A DNA stretch of 64,000 nt. Origin: JACCZZ01 sp044227805. Lineage in GTDB: Bacteria; Bacteroidota; Bacteroidia; Chitinophagales; UBA10324. Below the pieces are notes generated by a model. It worked only from the letters and a program-made list of their open reading frames with translations, was not told the origin of the DNA and did not search any database. Of this stretch, positions 34,999-43,049 are shown piece by piece. The stretch spans positions 1 through 64,000 of the forward strand of contig JBGAWA010000005.1 in NCBI GenBank assembly GCA_044227805.1, given 5' to 3'. Every line of letters begins with the position of its first letter. The stretch's first letter is position 1. Made by a program: the position numbers and the translations under genes.

Positions 34999-35758
34999 GA
35001 ACAAAGAAGTGTACGAAGATCAAAAGATCTCTTCCAGGTACTTTGGCTGGAATTGGCTGTTTCCACCCGAAAAAAAATTCCTGCAGACTTTAGATAAAAG
35101 CACGGCGCCTTTGCATATGCTGGATGTTGGTATTGGTGGCGGCCGCACTACCTATTCCTTTGCTCCTAAAGTAGCTCGTTATACGGGGATTGATTATTCA
35201 GGCGCTATGATCCGCTATTGTAAACGCAAATACAAATCATTGAATAATGTTGAGCTGTTTGAGATGGATGCCAGGGATTTATCAGCTTTTCCGGATGAAC
35301 ACTTTGACATTGTTCTTTTTTCCTTTAATGGAATAGACTGCGTGGATTATGAAGGCAGGACGCTTATTCTTTCTGAATTCAGGCGCGTCCTAAAGCCGGG
35401 TGGCACCTTGCTATTTTCATTTCATAATGTGCGGCATCTGTATAACTTATATTCATTTCAGATGCCTAACAGCCCTTTCACCATTCCTTGGGAACTGAAA
35501 CGGATAAAAATGCTGCATAAGTTGAATGGCCCCCCGAGCCAATATGTGGGCAAAGAGATATTCTCCATGTACGATGGCGCTGATAATTTTCATACGCTGA
35601 TCTTCTACCTCCTTCCCGAAAAGCAACTGAAAGACCTACACCAGGCAGGATTTGAATTGATGCAATGGTGGGATCTTAAATCAGGCAAAACGATTGAATC
35701 ACATCAGCTGATTGATACCGTCATTCCGTGGATATTTGTCCAGGCTCATAAGTTATGA
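34991..35758 (+). CDS. Class I SAM-dependent methyltransferase
   Basis: 255 residues. The SAM motif I MLDVGIGGGRTTYSFAPKVA and the following acidic residue in YTGIDYSGAMIRYCKRK are clear, then FEMDARDLSAFPDEHFDIVL and VLKPGGTLLFSFHNVRHLYN as motifs II and III. It is of the general methyltransferase-11/UbiE type. The gene overlaps the deacetylase gene by 8 bp and the following FemAB-like gene by 4 bp, so all are translated together. The acceptor is probably a sugar of the glycan. Confidence 0.92.
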   Translation: MDKNKEVYEDQKISSRYFGWNWLFPPEKKFLQTLDKSTAPLHMLDVGIGGGRTTYSFAPKVARYTGIDYSGAMIRYCKRKYKSLNNVELFEMDARDLSAFPDEHFDIVLFSFNGIDCVDYEGRTLILSEFRRVLKPGGTLLFSFHNVRHLYNLYSFQMPNSPFTIPWELKRIKMLHKLNGPPSQYVGKEIFSMYDGADNFHTLIFYLLPEKQLKDLHQAGFELMQWWDLKSGKTIESHQLIDTVIPWIFVQAHKL

Positions 35759-36804
35759 GGTATCAGTATCAACTGCTCGACGGCTGGACGGAAGAGTTTT
35801 TTGTTCCCGCAAAAAATATCTTCGAACATGCCCTGCACCGTTTCTTTTACCAGGATCCCGAATGGATCCGGCTCGATCCTCATCCGAAAAAACTGCTGGT
35901 GGTTTCAGAGGAGTCCGGCCACCTGCTGGCGTATGCCACCGTGGAAACAAAAAGGCCGCGCACCCTGCAGCTTGCCTTTGGTCCCGTAACCGTGTATCAG
36001 GACGATCTGCCGCAAATCATTGCCGGCATGGCCCATTGGCTGAAAGAAAAAGGCTGGTGGCGCTTTTCTGTTCAACTTCCTGTTCCTGCTCATGATGGTG
36101 GTGGCGAGATCGTTGACAGCATCAGCAAGTTGGCTGCGTTCCGACAGTCAGCACGCTTGTTCAACTGGAAAAGCTGGTGGCTTACCCTTGACCTGGAACC
36201 GGAGCAGCTCTTGAAAGCCTTCAGCCATCACCATCAAAAAAGCGTGAAGCAGGGATTAAAACAACCGATCCGCTATACGCCGGTAACAACAGAAGAGCAG
36301 GCACAAAGAATTGCGGCACTTTATATTGAGATGTATCATCACCGCAAATTACCGGTGAATGAAATGGATGCCCGAAAACTCTTTTCAGCAATTAGCCAGT
36401 ACATTCAACAACGGCAAAAAGGGATCATGCTTGAAGCGGTGCTGGATGGCCGCACGGTAGGTGGCATCGTGATTATTTTTCAGGGGAGCACCGCTTATTA
36501 TTATCTCGGCGTTACCACGGTCAGTTACAAAAGAAGCATCCCCATTCTTTACGCGGCGTTCTATCATGCTATGGCACTATGCCGTGATGCGGGAGTCACC
36601 ACACTTGATTTTGGGGGCATTGCCATTGACAGCAGAGAAGGCGAATCGCTGCATAATATCAATCGCTTCAAGATGGGATTCGGAGGAACAGCCGTAGAAT
36701 ATCCCGGGCAAATAATATTTGACCTGAACCCATTGCTATCGCGATGCATAGAAACTGCAGTGCATTGGAGAAACCGTTTCAGGAAATGGAAGGCGCGGCA
36801 ATAA
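35755..36804 (+). CDS. FemAB-like GNAT-fold acyltransferase
   Basis: 349 residues of the FemAB/BioF2-like group. The N-terminal part has FYQDPEWIRLDPHPKKLLVV and LLAYATVETKRPRTLQLAFG. The C-terminal GNAT-like domain has ITPVTTEEQ-type spacing and the core segments GIMLEAVLDGRTVGGIVIIF, AYYYLGVTTVSYKRSIPILY and TTLDFGGIAIDSREGESLHN. Similar proteins move amino acids from aminoacyl-tRNA or acyl groups from CoA onto cell-wall precursors. The ATGA overlap with the methyltransferase gene couples it to the glycan operon. It is the third of three FemAB-like genes here, with 23769 and 30378. Confidence 0.78.
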   Translation: MRYQYQLLDGWTEEFFVPAKNIFEHALHRFFYQDPEWIRLDPHPKKLLVVSEESGHLLAYATVETKRPRTLQLAFGPVTVYQDDLPQIIAGMAHWLKEKGWWRFSVQLPVPAHDGGGEIVDSISKLAAFRQSARLFNWKSWWLTLDLEPEQLLKAFSHHHQKSVKQGLKQPIRYTPVTTEEQAQRIAALYIEMYHHRKLPVNEMDARKLFSAISQYIQQRQKGIMLEAVLDGRTVGGIVIIFQGSTAYYYLGVTTVSYKRSIPILYAAFYHAMALCRDAGVTTLDFGGIAIDSREGESLHNINRFKMGFGGTAVEYPGQIIFDLNPLLSRCIETAVHWRNRFRKWKARQ

Positions 36805-36817
36805 GGCCGCCCGCTCA

Positions 36818-37708
36818 TCATTCATTCCAATGCTCCAGTTTCATCCCTGTCATTAATTCGAGTTCCTTGTTGTATGGCTTAAAAAATGCAAGCAGTGCTT
36901 CCCTGATTTCCGGTGGCATGGGTGGCTGCGCAACAACAATCGAAGACGTATTGATGCTGAAAAGCCAGTTTCGAATTGTAATAAACGTGTTCATTGGCAA
37001 CAACTTCTTGGCAAATATTTTTACGGGATTATCATTTTCCATCAGCCAGATTAACATCCTTCCCAAACCCTTCGACCTCAACTTGTTTGTCGGGTTATGA
37101 ATGGCCGATGTATCAACCTTCACGGTATCATCCACTGCAAGCAAGCGGAACAACCGGGTGCAGACTGCCGCCGGATCCGACTTCAATTCATCAAATAAAA
37201 TTATGTGGCACTGTTGCCGGGGGAAAATGCGCCGTATTTTTTTAAGTTGTTCAGCATACAAGCCCAACTCAATAAAAAGTCTGAACATCTGATCCTTCTC
37301 ACCATTCTTAAATTTGTTGATTGACTCGGTTATATCGGACCAGGGGGTTTTGAACCATCCGCTTTCACGTTCCATATTAAATGATGAATAAGCCCGTTCT
37401 ACAGGATGGCGGATAATGAATACCACGATACAATCCGGGTTATGATCATACAGACGCTGCAAGGCCTTATCGTTAATATACAGTCCGGCATTCTTCGCAA
37501 TGATTTTCTTGCCGGCACCAACCGCTGCACCTGGAAAATATTTCTTCATGGCATGAGGAAACCCTTCGTTGTATTCTTCCTCATTCACAAAAAATGCGAA
37601 TTCTGTCATGGCATGGGTGACCAAGGCAGGATGCTTCCCCAAATAGTTTTTTAAGGAAGTAGTACCTGCCTTTTGGGCACCGGCAATCATCAGGTCAATA
37701 CGTTCCAT
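36818..37708 (-). CDS. Sulfotransferase (PAPS-dependent)
   Basis: 296 residues from the ATG at 37708 (the longer frame to 37747 is unlike the family and enters a repeat). PAPS-binding motifs are IDLMIAGAQKAGTTSLKNYL (5'-phosphosulfate loop) and CIVVFIIRHPVERAYSSFNM (3'-phosphate loop with arginine and serine), then FPRQQCHIILFDELKSDPAA. It is the second sulfotransferase of the glycan locus after 22470, but the two are only distantly alike, so they probably sulfate different positions. Divergent from asnB with a repeat in the shared promoter region. Confidence 0.92.
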   Translation of the reverse strand: MERIDLMIAGAQKAGTTSLKNYLGKHPALVTHAMTEFAFFVNEEEYNEGFPHAMKKYFPGAAVGAGKKIIAKNAGLYINDKALQRLYDHNPDCIVVFIIRHPVERAYSSFNMERESGWFKTPWSDITESINKFKNGEKDQMFRLFIELGLYAEQLKKIRRIFPRQQCHIILFDELKSDPAAVCTRLFRLLAVDDTVKVDTSAIHNPTNKLRSKGLGRMLIWLMENDNPVKIFAKKLLPMNTFITIRNWLFSINTSSIVVAQPPMPPEIREALLAFFKPYNKELELMTGMKLEHWNE

Positions 37709-37760
37709 GCAGTATGCCCAGGTTCTGAATAAAGCAATACTCCGCACTAAGACTGCGCCG

Positions 37761-37917
37761 CGATTTTTTCCATTGAAAAACCAGGCAGTGTTACGACGGA
37801 GAACCGCTTATGGTTTGCTCATTTTGTTCAAAAAAATAACCGGCTTACAAACCGTTGACGGTGCTGTGAAGGGGTTAAGTTGGTTACTGTTTTGCAAGCC
37901 AAATTGTGGGTTTAATA
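37761..37917 (-). repeat. Tri-hairpin repeat, decayed full-length copy (J)
   Basis: On the minus strand: ttaaacccacaatttggctt, gcaaaacagtaaccaactta, accccttc, then a central part with aacaaaatgagcaaaccata and agcggttc, and the right end gtttttcaatggaaaaaatc. Order and length match the repeat described at 14289, but stems carry many mismatches. It lies between divergent genes (36818 and 37972), the one full-length copy that is not 3' of a gene in its own direction. Confidence 0.65.
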
Positions 37918-37971
37918 TAGTCAGAAACCTGTGAATAGTAGTACATTCGTCATTCACCTTGTAAACATATC

Positions 37972-39819
37972 ATGTGCGGCATTGCAGGCTACTTTGCACC
38001 CAACCAACCGGCTGGCGCAGAAGTTTTAAGGCAAATGGTCCGCAGCCTTGCTCACCGCGGACCTGATGCGGAAGGATTCTATACCGATCACCTTGCCGGC
38101 CTTGGTCATCGCCGGCTCAGTATTATTGATGTTTCAGCAGCAGCCAATCAGCCGATGACCTCGCGCGACAGCAGATGGATTATGGTATACAACGGTGAAG
38201 TGTACAACTTCCGCGAGATTGCGAAGGAGCTGGCAACAACGCTGCGCACCCATTCAGATACTGAAGTGATACTGGAAGCCTTTGCAAAATGGGGACCTTC
38301 CGCCGTCAGCCGGTTCAATGGCATGTTTGCCATAGCATTGTATGATGTGGAAGAAAAGGGGTTATATCTCTTTCGCGACCGTATCGGTGTAAAACCATTA
38401 TACTACGTGACTTTCGGCAACAAGTTTTTCTTTGCTTCCGAACTGAAAGCCATCACCTGCCTACAGGAAATAGCGCGTGAACTGCAACCCGATCAGGAAG
38501 CCATTGCGCTCTACCTGCAGCTTGGTTATATCCCGCAACCCTATACAATCTGGCAACAGGTGAAGAAATTTCCCAGTGGCAGCTATATGAAGATAACGGC
38601 GGACGGTCAGCAAATCATCCGCTGGTGGAAACCCGAAGAAGCCATTCATCCTGCTGTGATCAGTGATGTAAAAAGCGCGAAGGATCAGTTGTTGCAGCTA
38701 TTGAGCAGCGCTGTCAGCTATCGCATGATCAGCGATGTGCCTTTCGGCACCTTTCTCAGCGGCGGTGTTGATTCATCACTTATTGCGGCACTTGCCCAGC
38801 GAAACAGCGCCTCCAAAATCAACACATTCACCATTGGCTTTCATGAAAAACAATTTAATGAAGCCACGCATGCCAAACAGATCGCGCAGCATCTGCACAC
38901 TGATCACCACGAGCTGATGGTTACCCAGGAGGAAGCGATGGAACTGCTGGAAACATTTATTGATACCTATGACGAACCCTTCGCGGATTCATCGGGCTTC
39001 CCTACACTGCTCATTTCGAGATGGGCCAGCCGCCAGGTGAAAATGGTGCTCACCGGCGACGGCGGTGATGAACTGTTTATGGGATATGGTATGTACCGGT
39101 GGCCGCAATGGTTGCAAAACCCATTGGTGAGAATGGGGCGAATACCGATTGGCGCAGCACTCCAGGCACTGGGTGGCAAGTATGCACGTATTGCCTGGAT
39201 GTTCAGGTATAGCAACACGGAGCTGATGAAACAACATATCTTTTCACAGGCACCCTATTTTTTTACAGACACGGAAATTGAATCACTGTTGATGCACCCC
39301 GCCAGTGTGCCGGTGTTACCTTCCTTTGCCACCACCGCCGGCAGGCACATGACGCCTGCGGAAGAACAGTCATTTTTCGATCTTGAATATTACCTCAAAG
39401 ATGACCTGCTGGTAAAGGTAGACCGCGCCAGTATGAAGTACGGTCTCGAATGCCGTACGCCATTCCTTGATTACCGGGTGGTTGAATTTGCTTTGAATGT
39501 TTCGCCGAAAATGAAGATGAACCGGTCCCGCCTAAAAATTTTACCTTCCTTGGTATTAAAAGAGCTGCTGCCGCCTGAACTGTTTCAGCGTCCGAAACGC
39601 GGATTCTCCATCCCTTTGCTCCAATGGATGCAGCATGAATGGCATCACCTGCTGGATGATTATCTGTCGGAAGAAATTATCAGTCGTCATGGTGTGGTGC
39701 GCTATGCAACGGTCAGTTCACTGAAGAAAAAATTTCTTGCCGGTGAACATTATCTTTATAACCGCCTGTGGAATCTGGTGGTTCTTCACCGGTGGTTTGA
39801 ACAACACATCCGTAAATGA
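37972..39819 (+). CDS. asnB: Asparagine synthetase-type glutamine amidotransferase
   Basis: 615 residues, full AsnB length. The N-terminal nucleophile cysteine is C2 in CGIAGYFAP, and the glutaminase domain has LAHRGPDAEG, GHRRLSIIDVS and VYNGEVYNFREI. The synthetase domain has the ATP loop FGTFLSGGVDSSLIAAL and later LTGDGGDELFMGYG, KVDRASMKYGLECRTPFLDY. It makes asparagine or, as in WbpS-like enzymes of many glycan loci, amidates a uronic acid on the polysaccharide. Its place inside the glycan cluster and its 4-bp overlap (ATGA) with a methyltransferase gene favour the second, but sequence alone does not decide. Confidence 0.9.
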   Translation: MCGIAGYFAPNQPAGAEVLRQMVRSLAHRGPDAEGFYTDHLAGLGHRRLSIIDVSAAANQPMTSRDSRWIMVYNGEVYNFREIAKELATTLRTHSDTEVILEAFAKWGPSAVSRFNGMFAIALYDVEEKGLYLFRDRIGVKPLYYVTFGNKFFFASELKAITCLQEIARELQPDQEAIALYLQLGYIPQPYTIWQQVKKFPSGSYMKITADGQQIIRWWKPEEAIHPAVISDVKSAKDQLLQLLSSAVSYRMISDVPFGTFLSGGVDSSLIAALAQRNSASKINTFTIGFHEKQFNEATHAKQIAQHLHTDHHELMVTQEEAMELLETFIDTYDEPFADSSGFPTLLISRWASRQVKMVLTGDGGDELFMGYGMYRWPQWLQNPLVRMGRIPIGAALQALGGKYARIAWMFRYSNTELMKQHIFSQAPYFFTDTEIESLLMHPASVPVLPSFATTAGRHMTPAEEQSFFDLEYYLKDDLLVKVDRASMKYGLECRTPFLDYRVVEFALNVSPKMKMNRSRLKILPSLVLKELLPPELFQRPKRGFSIPLLQWMQHEWHHLLDDYLSEEIISRHGVVRYATVSSLKKKFLAGEHYLYNRLWNLVVLHRWFEQHIRK

Positions 39820-40694
39820 CGAGCGAATCCACACATGAGCGCTGCCTGCTTTGTAATCATTCAAATCTTCGGTTAATGAAACGTTATGCAGCGCAACACC
39901 TCGTACAATGCGCCAACTGCGGTTTTGTGTTTGCGGGCCGCATTCCCGGCACCGACACCCTGATTCAGCACTATGAAGGCTACGGCAGAAAAAATTACCG
40001 GTCACCTGTCACCGTCAAACGATATGAAGAGTTGCTGACCATTTTTGAAAAGTTCAGAAAGAGCAACAGGATGCTCGATGTCGGTTGCGGCATCGGCTAT
40101 TTTCTGGAGGTGGCGAAAGCAAACAGATGGGAAGTGCAGGGTACCGAATACACTGATGAAGCCATTCGTATTTGCCGTGAGAAAGGATTACCCGTGCATC
40201 AGGGAGTGCTGCAGGTCGAAAACTATGAACCCTCCTCTTTTGATGTCATCACTTCTTTTGAAGTAATAGAACACATCAATAATCCGAAAGAAGAAGTCAG
40301 CAAGTTTCATTCATTGCTGCGGAAAGGAGGCATCGTGTATGTTACCACACCTAACTTCCGGTCGCTGTCGAGGTTATTGCTCCGCGAAAAATGGAATGTC
40401 ATCGCCTATCCTGAACATTTATCGTACTATACACAGGCCACATTAAATCGTTTATTTAGCGAAGCAGGATTCTCTTTGTTGACGATCCGGACGACAGGCC
40501 TGAGTATAACACGTTTAAAAACAAGCCTTAGCCTCTCCGGGCAATCCTTCATCTCGGCTACTTCTGATGATGAAAGGATAAGAGAAACGCTGGAATCTAA
40601 CCGCTTGCTGAAAATGTTTAAATCAATGACCAATCAATTATTATCCTGGTTCAGTATCGGCGACTCCATTAAAGCTACCTTCATTAAAAACTGA
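39816..40694 (+). CDS. Zinc-ribbon class I SAM-dependent methyltransferase
   Basis: 292 residues. The N-terminus has two CxxC pairs (C10/C13 and C32/C35) forming a small zinc ribbon. The methyltransferase domain follows: RMLDVGCGIGYFLEVAKANR (motif I), WEVQGTEYTDEAIRICREKG, FDVITSFEVIEHINNPKEEV (motif II) and LLRKGGIVYVTTPN. Such ribbon-bearing enzymes are common in O-antigen clusters, where they act on sugar nucleotides or glycan ends. It overlaps asnB and is overlapped by the next glycosyltransferase at a single base (TGATG). Confidence 0.92.
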   Translation: MTSESTHERCLLCNHSNLRLMKRYAAQHLVQCANCGFVFAGRIPGTDTLIQHYEGYGRKNYRSPVTVKRYEELLTIFEKFRKSNRMLDVGCGIGYFLEVAKANRWEVQGTEYTDEAIRICREKGLPVHQGVLQVENYEPSSFDVITSFEVIEHINNPKEEVSKFHSLLRKGGIVYVTTPNFRSLSRLLLREKWNVIAYPEHLSYYTQATLNRLFSEAGFSLLTIRTTGLSITRLKTSLSLSGQSFISATSDDERIRETLESNRLLKMFKSMTNQLLSWFSIGDSIKATFIKN

Positions 40695-41908
40695 TGGGGA
40701 AAACCATTCTATACATCTCCTACGATGGCCTCACCGATCCGCTTGGGCAGTCGCAGGTAATTCCATATCTCGCCGGCCTTGCAGCACGGGAACACATCAT
40801 TCACGTCGTGAGTGCAGAAAAAAAGGACCGCTTCGCCGGAAGCAGCTTCCTGCGAAGGAGACTGAAAGAAATGAAAATCCATTGGCATCCGGTTTCATAT
40901 TCCAATAAGTATCCCGGGCTATCCGCTTATCTCACCTACAGGCGTTTGCGCAGTGAGGCAGTGCAGCTGCTGATCAGCAGTCGCCCACATATTGTTCATT
41001 GCCGCAGCTATATTCCCGCATTGATCGGGCTGGAGTTCAAAAAAGAATCCGCCATCAAGTTCCTCTTTGATATGCGCGGATTCTGGGCCGATGAACGGGT
41101 AGAAGGCGGTATTTGGAACATGCAGCATTGGTGGTACAGAAAGGCCTATGATTTTTTCAAACGCAAGGAAGCAGCGTTCTTATCGGCGAGTGATGCCATT
41201 ATCAGCCTTACTGAAAATGCACGCATGGATTTGCTGCAACGTCACCTGCCGTCGCTGACGGCGGAAAAGATTACCGTGATTCCCTGCTGTGCTGATCTTG
41301 ATTTTTTCTCTGAAAAGAATGCTGCGCCAAACCGGATCGCTCTTCGTAACGAAATCGGTATTGGGGCGGAGGATTATATTCTTTGTTATGCAGGCTCCGT
41401 TGGTAGCTGGTACCTGTTAAAAGAGATGTTGCAGTTTTATAAACACCTGCATGATATACTTCCTGCAGCGAAGTTCCTCATTATTACGCTCGACAATCCC
41501 GAACTGATCCGGCAACAGGCCAGCCAGTTACAGCTGCCACCCGGCTGCCTATTTATCAGGGAGTCGGCCAGGATCATGATGCCCCGTTATCTAAGTATTG
41601 CCAATGCCGCTGTCTTCTTCATAAAAAATTCATTTTCAAAAAAAGCATCTTCGCCCACCAAGATGGGTGAATTTATGAGCATGGGAATTCCTATGGTTTG
41701 CAATGCAGGCATCGGTGATGTTGATTCGATCATGCAGACAACACAGGCCGGTATCGTATTGTCAGCCCTCGACGATGCGTCCATGAAGGAAGGTGCGGCC
41801 CGATTGCTAAACACTACTTTCTCCCGGCAGGCCATAATAAGCGCCGCACAGTATTATTCGCTTAAAAAAGGAATTCAGCTCTATCACCAGGTTTATACTT
41901 CCTGCTGA
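40694..41908 (+). CDS. GT-B glycosyltransferase (family 4-like)
   Basis: 404 residues. The N-terminus TILYISYDGLTDPLGQSQVI is the acceptor-domain loop of a GT4-type enzyme, followed by IVHCRSYIPALIGLEFKKES and FLFDMRGFWADERVEGGIW. In the C-terminal donor domain, YILCYAGSVGSWYLLKEMLQ, CLFIRESARIMMPRYLSIAN and KMGEFMSMGIPMVCNAGIGD are visible; the signature has one glutamate (GEFMSMG). Cytoplasmic, one of the chain-building enzymes. Only 6 bp separate it from the next glycosyltransferase gene. Confidence 0.9.
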   Translation: MGKTILYISYDGLTDPLGQSQVIPYLAGLAAREHIIHVVSAEKKDRFAGSSFLRRRLKEMKIHWHPVSYSNKYPGLSAYLTYRRLRSEAVQLLISSRPHIVHCRSYIPALIGLEFKKESAIKFLFDMRGFWADERVEGGIWNMQHWWYRKAYDFFKRKEAAFLSASDAIISLTENARMDLLQRHLPSLTAEKITVIPCCADLDFFSEKNAAPNRIALRNEIGIGAEDYILCYAGSVGSWYLLKEMLQFYKHLHDILPAAKFLIITLDNPELIRQQASQLQLPPGCLFIRESARIMMPRYLSIANAAVFFIKNSFSKKASSPTKMGEFMSMGIPMVCNAGIGDVDSIMQTTQAGIVLSALDDASMKEGAARLLNTTFSRQAIISAAQYYSLKKGIQLYHQVYTSC

Positions 41909-41914
41909 ACGAAG

Positions 41915-43018
41915 ATGGCCACCGCTCCGGTTCACATATTATTCATCGGCCCTCACCGGCCTGACAGAAATGCCAGCCAGCGTTTCAGGATAGAGCAGTT
42001 CATTCCATACCTCGAAGCGGCAGCCTTCAAATGTGACTACTCCTGGTTTCTGAATGAAAAAGACGACCGAATTTTTTACCGTCGTGGCAGCATGTTGCAA
42101 AAAGGACTGGTTTTTCTGAAAGCGATCATGATCCGCGCACGCGATGCGATGCAAGCGGGCAGATATGATATCATTTTTGTTCAGCGGGAAGCGCTGATGA
42201 CCGGTTCGGTATTCTTTGAAAAACAATTTGCGCGCTCAAAGGCAAAAATGGTTTTTGATTTTGATGATGCTATCTGGCTGGAAGATACCAGCGAAGCCAA
42301 CCAGTCATTCAGATGGCTGAAACGACCCGCAAAAACCGCAGAAATAATTGCCATGGCGGATCATGTTATTGCCGGCAACAGTTACCTCGCACGTTATGCA
42401 CAACAGTATAACATTCATGTCACCATCGTTCCGACAGTAGTGGATACCACGCGTTATTCCGACACCGGTACCGCCTATCGCCCCGATAAGCCGGTGGTGA
42501 TCGGCTGGATGGGAAGCCACTCCACCATGAAGCATTTTCGCCTGCTGCTGCCTGTGCTGAAAAAACTGAAGGAAAAGTATCAAGAACAAATCATGATTAA
42601 AGTGGTTACCGACAAAAGCAGCAATGCCATCGAGCCCTGGATAGTGCAGGAACCATGGAGCAGTGAACGGGAGCTGGAGCTCCTTCGCAGTTTCGATATT
42701 GGAGTGATGCCACTGCCGGATGATGAGTGGTCGAAAGGAAAATGCGGTTTCAAAGCCATTCAATACATGGCCATGAAAATTCCTGCTGTGGTTGCCGCCG
42801 TTGGCGTTAATACGTCTATCATCACACAGGGTGTTAATGGATTTATTGCCGCTCATGATGAAGAATGGGAGAAATACCTGTCGATACTGATTGATGATCA
42901 CGGCACCAGGCAAGCAATAGGACTGGCAGCCAGAAAAACAGTGGAACAACATTATTCTGTGCAGTCACAGCTTCCCATATTGGAAGCCCTTTTTCGGTCA
43001 TTGGCCGGCAAGCCATAA
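41915..43018 (+). CDS. GT-B glycosyltransferase (family 4-like)
   Basis: 367 residues. It begins HILFIGPHRPDRNASQRFRI, the pattern of GT4-like enzymes that bind lipid-linked acceptors, followed by IIFVQREALMTGSVFFEKQF and AKMVFDFDDAIWLEDTSEAN. The donor domain has VVIGWMGSHSTMKHFRLLLP, FDIGVMPLPDDEWSKGKCGF and KAIQYMAMKIPAVVAAVGVN. Last plus-strand gene of the glycan locus, convergent with the membrane protein gene, 31 bp between stops. Confidence 0.9.
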   Translation: MATAPVHILFIGPHRPDRNASQRFRIEQFIPYLEAAAFKCDYSWFLNEKDDRIFYRRGSMLQKGLVFLKAIMIRARDAMQAGRYDIIFVQREALMTGSVFFEKQFARSKAKMVFDFDDAIWLEDTSEANQSFRWLKRPAKTAEIIAMADHVIAGNSYLARYAQQYNIHVTIVPTVVDTTRYSDTGTAYRPDKPVVIGWMGSHSTMKHFRLLLPVLKKLKEKYQEQIMIKVVTDKSSNAIEPWIVQEPWSSERELELLRSFDIGVMPLPDDEWSKGKCGFKAIQYMAMKIPAVVAAVGVNTSIITQGVNGFIAAHDEEWEKYLSILIDDHGTRQAIGLAARKTVEQHYSVQSQLPILEALFRSLAGKP

Positions 43019-43049
43019 TAGCCGCAAGCTGCCTGTCAACATCGTGCCC

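Noticed and set aside
42305..42952. A 215-residue minus-strand frame
   Set aside because: Antisense to a well-supported glycosyltransferase gene; no recognisable domain.
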